In this document: positions 48,291-64,000 of the stretch, piece after piece
Layout of the letters: the number at the start of each line of letters is the position of its first letter
How positions within the stretch are numbered: the stretch's first letter is position 1
DNA from: Arctopsyche grandis
Lineage: Eukaryota > Arthropoda > Insecta > Trichoptera > Hydropsychidae
Direction of reading: 5' to 3'
Assembly: GCF_051622035.1 (NCBI RefSeq)
Contig: NC_135361.1
Coordinates: 8,995,001-9,059,000, forward strand
Length of the DNA stretch: 64,000 nt
Notes under the pieces: model-generated
The model's input: only the letters and a program-made list of their open reading frames with translations
Database searches by the model: none
What the model was told of the DNA's origin: nothing
Made by a program: the position numbers and the translations under genes

Positions 48291-51200
48291 AAAGTTTTAT
48301 GACCAATAATTGTATATGTATTACTTTCTCACAAACTTTTGGAATGAAGAGATATAAATATTACGACACGGATTCAGCGTGGGCAGCCCTATGGCCTCCT
48401 AAGATCGTATGTTCGCTTTTAAACTTGGGTCTGCCATTGTGAATCGCAATAGGAGATGAAAAAAGTTCAGAAAAATGAAAACCCCGTCAGTATGTTTAAA
48501 ATAAATTTGTATTTATTGTAACTGAAAATCTTCAGGAGAGTTTATATTAGAAATAAAATGTAAAAAAATATTAATTTTACAGTTAAAAAGAAATTGGAAT
48601 GCATGACATTTTTAAAAGAGCAGTGGAAATCAATAATAAAAATAGCGATCAGATCTATTTTTTTCTTTAATAATGTAAAATAAAATTAAAACGAATATCA
48701 TTTCATTGAGAGTATAACAAAGCAAAGTAAGCTCGGCTCCGGTTAATACTAAACTGTACAAAACATGTTACAATTAATTATATATTATTTATATGCATGT
48801 ATATAAATATAGTCACAGAAAAATGCGAAATTTGGCTGAAATTATAAACATTTCCGATCGTTGCCAGTGTCTAGGACTTCATTTTATTGCATCGAAACAA
48901 TAATAATAACATAAACTAATAATAAAAAATAAAATCAGACGCGGCTTCTCGTCCAAACGTACATAAAACAGCAACTTAGCCGAGTGAGTTCAATTTTTTT
49001 TTCTTCCCCCATTCAACTCGATTAATTTGCTGTATTATCATTAGTATTTACATATTTTATACAAACAGATAAAACATATAAAAATAATATTGTATATTTA
49101 CACAAATGCTAATCTTACGTGTCTATTAACAAAATTAACAGCATCATATAGCGCTATATAAACAATGAATATTTTTATTTATGTATTTTTTTTATAAACG
49201 GATTGCACATTTTTTTTCACTAAGATAAAAAATTTTCATAATCGCTAAGAATGGACAACTCTTATTGCAAACAAGCTCATTTCAAATGAAGCTTTCACTA
49301 AGTAGTTCACTTAAGTTTACTAATAAAACGCTTAACAAATTCCCATCACATATTATATCTTTTTATAGTCACGCCCCCACAAATGAGACATACCACAGTA
49401 TAAATATCAAATACGAATCGCAAAGTTAAATCGTTAAACATCCATTGAAAATTCCAAAAAAAAAAACATAGGCAACCACAAAAAGAAAGTTCTCATATGT
49501 ATATAATATATGTATGTAGTAGTCTTACGTCGATACATTTAACTATTCAATTTCACAAGTACACCGTGAATATTTAAATAATTATTACACACACACACAC
49601 ACATATGTATATATAAATTATATAATAACATTCAAATCGAATAACCAAACGACCGGCTTTCTCAAGTAGAATGCAATATTTTCATAGTCAATTTTGAATA
49701 TTGATAATACTCGCTCACTTTCGGTTATCAACTTTGAACACTATTATAATCATTGCAAGAAAATATTTTAACAAGTTTACAATTTCAACAATCAGAATTT
49801 TTATTTAAATATACATGTATATATATATAGTTTTCTCTGTACCTGTATACTTTTTTTTTATATCTTAAGATGTACCAAATGTAGAACACGGCCCTTATCT
49901 TCTATGATGGGCCCTTATTTTCTAGCCGGTTGAGGCAAGAGCAAAGGACTTGTGTGTTGATTTTAAGCTATAAAAATATTTCCTGAATTTTTCTTTCTTT
50001 CTTGCATACGTATAATTTTATCATATAATACAATCACATAATACAAATGGAAGTTAACACCGATAGATTAACTATTATAAAAATATTTTTAAATACTCTA
50101 AATATATAGTGAAGAATCACTTAATGTCACAGATGAATAATTATGAGACTATTATAAATAATTTTCGATGCGAAATATATATTTTTTTAATAAGTACAGA
50201 GACACTTTTGTTTAAAGCGTTTCCCTTAAAAGACGGTAAACATTTAACAGTCGCACACGAAATTTTCTTTTGAAGAAAAATATATATAGAAAGGCAGAGT
50301 TGACGTTGAGACATGGTACGTAAATTTACATTTCTATGCATCGAAATCATACGTCTATCAATCTAAAACGCAAATTAGACTCATATTTAAGATTAATTCA
50401 TCCGGTTTGATTCACTGTCTTCACACGGCAAGCTTCATTCAATCTCTAAACATCAAAATCATCATCTTAAACGCGTCGAAACATTGGTTTGTCAAGGCGT
50501 ACGGGGTATTCGTTAGTGTGATACAAATATTTCAAATAAGATACATTCGCATTGAACGTACGTATATTGAGAGAGAGAGAGCAAGTTTGACTTTTTAGTC
50601 TAATCTGTACTCGGCCAGTTGATCTATGTATGATAGTTCAGTATGCAGACTGTCGTACTGTTCAGTAAGATTGGATCAAATAGAAATTCGTTAAAGAGTA
50701 AATTTTCTTACCAAAATAAATATACAATTGAATACATTCATTATTAAAATATGAAAATGTCTTAATATTATCATAGTAAACGGTATATGCTATATTTTCG
50801 TAACTGATAACTTGCCAAAACTGAATCTGATGTTACAATATATAAAACTTCGATTTGGATTGACTGTGAGACTATGCTAGTTTCAAAGTGTCGAGTATCA
50901 GATGAAAACGTCTTCATAAAATATAATAATAAATATCATTCTTATAAATGTAATCATAAGTAATATTTTGTAAATAAAATATATAAAAATCTTAAGTAAG
51001 TTTTGTAATAGTATTTCATAAGAAAATATTGACAATGTGATGTGAGAATGAATAATAAATAAATACCACTAACGATAAATATATGAAAAATAATCATCGA
51101 TCGAAAGAATACGAAGAAAAATTACACGCATAATGTTAAATGTAATAAAAAGCGATCAAGAGTGCTTTGATATTGTTTTTTTGATATGCTACAAATATAA

Positions 51201-52586
51201 GTATACGTCACCGTTTGAAAAATATATATATATGTAATAGCATTCGACGACAACAGCACACAATCTTACCGTTAAACATATAAGATAATATGACTGTGGA
51301 AAAAAGCTTTGGAATAAAACAAGACAGAATCATAAAGTTGTATATACAATAAACCTAACACAAAAGAATTTGAAAGACAATTTAACCTCTTCGGCCACAT
51401 ACATATATAAAAGCAAAAGGGTGATCCGACACGATAATTTTACATTAGAATCGGCGTACATTTGCAAGTTTCAAGTACCCGCACTTACATTATTACATTA
51501 ACACATACAGCTCTATGAATCATTGTATTATCACTTCTGATTAATATTATAAAATAAATGCTTATTTTCCTATAACATTATCTTCATTGAGTATACAACA
51601 TTTTGAATACATAAAATCAGCGAGTATGACAATGTTCAACATATCATTTTTTTTTTATTATTTTCATATAAAAGAATATCTTCTTAAGCTTAGCGTTAGT
51701 TATTTCTAAAAAAATTAATTTAAAAAATAATTGATTGTCAATCAATAAATACTTTCAATATTACATGTATTTATTATGTGTACAAATTAAAACTCACTGC
51801 AATATCTATTCGTTTGGAAACATCACAAAATTTCATATAAATTAATTCAAATAATGCAAAAAAAAAAAACCATTTATACAATCCTTCGTAACTAAAAAAA
51901 ATTTCATTCTATTGAATTTTAAAATATGTTTGTATCAATTTTACACAAAACATTTTAAGGTACGCTTCGTCACTGGTTTGGTTGTGTAAGAAATAATTTA
52001 TATGATACTTGAAACTTCATGAGTTTATTGATAATAAAAAGCAAGTTAAAAATTGGAAAAAAACAAATAAAAAGGTAATGATCGAGCATAAATCCAGCTT
52101 TTTATCTAAAATAGACATTTTGAACCGCTTCAACAGCCAAACGGTTAACGTGATATGGATAATCATTTTTGAATAAAAAAATGCATAAAACATCTTCAAT
52201 GGTAAAGAAATTGAATACAATGTTTATGAATCAAATTAGTATACGAGAATATTTAACTACACAGTTGACGTTCAATGTATAATTTGGGATATGTAGGAAC
52301 TGTGTAAACTTTTATTTAACTTATTTTTATATATGCTTTCAAATATTTATACATTCTTCCATACATAAATTTAATGCTATAGGTTTTCTAAAACATAAAA
52401 TGCTCACAAAGCGATTTGAGAGAAGTTAATGATGAAGTTACATTACTTTGATGAAAAGTTGGAATGTTAAATCTTCAATAGTCAAATATCAAAATAATAC
52501 AAAATTTAAGTTCCAATAAGTAAAATTTATCACATATCACATTAAGAATATAGTAAAAATAAATGCAAGTAGAGTTTATACAATCA
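48291..52586. other. Long A+T-rich stretch downstream of myosin IX
   Basis: No coding frame or transposon was recognised in about 4.3 kb. It lies 3' of the myosin gene and may include a long 3' UTR; several AATAAA-type signals are visible on both strands, but none can be assigned. Simple repeats include (CA)n at about 49590 and (GA)n at about 50570. Confidence 0.45.
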
Positions 52587-61572
<8,986 letters not shown>

Positions 61573-61739
61573 CTGAAAGATTTATATATTACAATTAAGC
61601 CAGAGTGACATTACAAATATATTCCAGGGCGTATATACATGAAAAAACAAGTCAAAAGATACAAAAATAAAACGAAATTTGAAGAAATCAAATGTAAGAA
61701 CACATCTACGATCTCAAATTAAACAACCCCACAACCAAA

Positions 61740-62465
61740 ACAGCGTATTTTAGATTGAACAAATCCAAGTTAACAGAAATCTGGTTGAGAAGCTAGATGG
61801 CCCTTGCAACAGGCGAAAAATCCATCAAATCGGTACGTGCCCCAGAAGAAAACAAACTGGCATCTAATGTACTCGAGTTGGCTGGAAGCATTGAAGCTCA
61901 ATTCTGCAAAAAATTGAGGATTGCTCACCAAACCAACCAGTAATTATAGAAATGTTTCCCCAAATATACTCTACATTGTGACTCAAGGGAATTATAACCT
62001 AGTGTTACCAGCAGGTAAACACTAGGATAGAGCCAAGGATAGCGGCCGTAAACTATCATGTAGGTATATCTGAGAAACCTCCTCTGTACTCTCTCGATTC
62101 TCAAGCAATGGACCCCATCACCAAGGCTCCATATAACAGAAGAAAACCCAAGAATACTTCGCACTAGCGAATCATATAAGATACGCCTCACAACAGAATT
62201 TAACTTAATGCCATTTAAATGGTAAGAGTATTTATCACTTTTCAGCTGTACTTCTCATTTTTAAACAGCAATATATTTACAGCTGAACAATTGAAAATAG
62301 CATTTCAGATTGAAGGTCAACTGAATCACAAAAAGCATCAATAGATTTGAATAATTTGAAATCGTCAATAAACAATAGGAATTCAGAGTACTTAATAACT
62401 TCAAAGATATCATTTATAAATATAATGAAGAGCAGGAGACCTAAATTGGAAGGTTACACGACAAT
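61740..62465 (-). mobile_element. Decayed non-LTR retrotransposon, reverse transcriptase part
   Basis: On the minus strand the reading LLLFIIFINDIFEVIKYSEF then LLFIDDFKLFKSI matches the catalytic FADD box region, with Ile for Ala. It is followed after a gap by MRRILYDSLVRSILGFSSVI and RIERVQRRFLRYTY, and a tail SPVARAI. This order is typical of the CR1/Jockey group. The copy is 5' truncated and its frame is lost in several places. It lies in the intron upstream of the first visible myosin exon. Confidence 0.65.
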
Positions 62466-62585
62466 TGGTGCAAGTCCAAAATGTTCAACGACAAAATGTA
62501 CCCGAAAATTAGTGCACTGACAAAATGTACCCGCGACAAAATGTTTAAGCGACAAAATGTTCAAAAATGTTCAAAATGTTCAACC
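62466..62585. repeat. GACAAAATG minisatellite
   Basis: About seven imperfect units of GCGACAAAATGTACCC or CGACAAAATGTTCAA directly precede a tandem duplication. The layout (short tandem units joined to a unique block) resembles the GGTCAC array at 43226. Confidence 0.65.
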
Positions 62586-62940
62586 GTATCCAATATTTAC
62601 GTATTTAAATTGAAAAAAAAAAACTTTCCGAGCGTATGAACTCCAGATTACATTGCATTAGTTTATATGGCAGGGCTTCTCAACCGTCTCCAAAATTTTC
62701 TTTATTTCAAATGAATAATTTACTTTTTATCGTACACATCGCGGGCGTTATTAAATTAGTATAAATGTCAGGGGTTCTCAACCGTATCCAATATTTACGT
62801 ATTTAAATTGAAAAAAAAAAACTTTCCGAGCGTATGAACTGCAGATTACATTGCATTAGTTTATATGGCAGGGCTTCTCAACCGTCTCCAAAATTTTCTT
62901 TATTTCAAATGAATAATTTAGTTTTTAAGCGTATGTCATT
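62578..62940. repeat. Tandem duplication of about 197 bp
   Basis: CTCAACCGTATCCAATATTT-type sequence at 62581 recurs at about 62778 and continues through ACTTTCCGAGCGTATGAACT and GCAGGGCTTCTCAACCGTCT with very few differences, so the duplication is recent. Confidence 0.75.
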
Positions 62941-63455
62941 GAATTAGTTTAACACCGAAGACCTCTGTGAGGGACAGTACATATAAGATAATTATAAATT
63001 TTAGAGTTAAGTAATTTTAAAATTAGCTTGATAGCTAAGATAATATATAAATAAATAAACGTTGATCGCCACGTTTTATTTTGATAAAACAGTTCCCAGC
63101 CAGCGGTCACGTGTACTTCGAGTTTTAACATTGAATGTGACCTTTACGGCGTCTCTAAATCAAATTCACATAATTTTTTTCCAAAACTTTGTTTAAAAAT
63201 GCAATTATTTTATTTCTTCTGCAAATAAGTCTTCTAGTGTACATTCGCAAGCTATATGTAAAATGAAAGTATTTTTAAACTTAATATTTCATTATACAAT
63301 TATAAGGCAAGAATATCAAATATTAATTTAGATAAATTTAATGTATTATTTTACAATCAAGTCTCGAATTACGACTATTAGGATTTATGATGGAGAGATT
63401 TTACTTAGTGTTTAACAAAAAACAAATGTATGAATCGGACATTGTATTGGAGAAA
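62941..63455. other. Intronic or intergenic sequence, nothing recognised
   Basis: A+T rich; short frames only. Confidence 0.4.
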
Positions 63456-63465
63456 AAAGGAGGTA

Positions 63466-63573
63466 TGTAAAAAAGGCAGACATTAGAAATTTACAATAGT
63501 CAACCTTTTTTTTTTGGGCAACGGGTTCCTTAATCCCCAGCTAAAATTATTTTTACATACCTCCTTTATGTTT
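63466..63573. mobile_element. Small MITE-like inverted repeat
   Basis: AAAGGAGGTATGTAAAAA at the left pairs with TTTTTACATACCTCCTTT at the right, enclosing about 70 bp. A TTTTTTTTTT run lies inside. The target duplication was not resolved. Confidence 0.55.
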
Positions 63574-63855
63574 CACATTAATATTGCATCATTTACAACT
63601 AACTATTATGCGTAAGAGTTGCATACAAAATTTCATTTTGACATGTAAAAGACACACAATTGATGTAAAATGCAATTAAAATGTAAATGTAAAAAAAATC
63701 ACGCGCGTTGAATAGAGATGGCAAAACAATAATATATTTTGAAATTAGTTCTATGATTGACAGATGAATTGTCTACACAAATGGACGAAAATATGTAAAA
63801 AGACAAATGGGTTATAAAATTTCACTACCCTCATGTTAGAGGCTATTGAATGCAT

Positions 63856-63960
63856 TTTTTTCTTTGCGTAAAACCCTAGGACAATAGGCAAATGGTGGGT
63901 TCGAAATCTCTTCAATGTCCTCTTCAACTTCGGTTTGTAGCATTAGAATAATAATTTTTA
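63856..63960 (-). CDS. Short candidate coding segment, product unknown
   Basis: On the minus strand ATG CTA CAA ACC opens a 35-codon frame reading MLQTEVEEDIEEISNPPFAY then CPRVLRKEKNAFNSL and a stop. The composition is coding-like (acidic then basic), but no splice-linked partner is visible and it matches no part of myosin IX known to me. It could be the end of an exon belonging to a gene off the right edge, or a transposon scrap. Confidence 0.25.
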
Positions 63961-64000
63961 GCTATTCACAGTTGATAAGCTCGATCACATTTATTATAGA

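Noticed and set aside
63856-63960. A further 5' exon of the class IX myosin
   Set aside because: The residues do not match any segment of the myosin motor expected before SFPGATNETLLQKFN, and the frame ends in a stop.

Overview
This is eukaryotic nuclear DNA, almost certainly from an insect. It is very A+T rich, its genes are split by short introns with GT..AG borders, and it is crowded with TA microsatellites, fold-back elements and RTE-type LINEs. Insect origin rests mainly on four members of the DM4/DM12 family of secreted proteins, a family known from insects. A class IX myosin argues against Drosophila, which to my knowledge lacks that class. I cannot name the order.

Layout. Positions 1-9.9 kb are repeats: LINE tails, Helitron-like elements with CTAG ends, a solo LTR, a Tc1-type transposase fossil and a Jockey-like LINE end, plus one unassigned candidate exon at 401-673. 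From 9.9 to 34.4 kb there are four DM4/DM12 genes (9930-11108 +, 14250-15118 -, 29051-30016 +, 32857-34411 +). The long gap between the second and third is filled by TA tracts carrying two inverted RTE copies, a Helitron end, a SINE, a TTAA-flanked element, fold-back elements and a hairpin-shaped PIF/Harbinger composite. From 34.8 to 41.4 kb lies a complete 15-exon importin-11 gene on the minus strand, with several repeats in its introns. LAS1L (44508-46194, +) is divergent from it. From 46.2 to 48.3 kb is a nest of RTE fragments cut by two other elements. From 52.6 to 61.6 kb is the 3' part of a class IX unconventional myosin on the minus strand: the end of the motor, IQ motifs, two C1 zinc modules and a RhoGAP domain. 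Its 5' exons lie beyond the right edge.

The host genes do not form one pathway. Importin-11 is a nuclear import receptor, LAS1L is the endonuclease of ITS2 rRNA processing, myosin IX is an actin motor that switches off Rho, and the DM4/DM12 proteins are secreted proteins of unknown role. The clearest candidate for local, lineage-specific biology is the DM4/DM12 cluster. The most striking structure is the set of unrelated fold-back families, whose transcripts would form long double-stranded RNA. All exon borders were read by eye. The importin-11, LAS1L and complete DM4/DM12 models join into frames divisible by three, and the visible myosin exons keep one frame across every junction.
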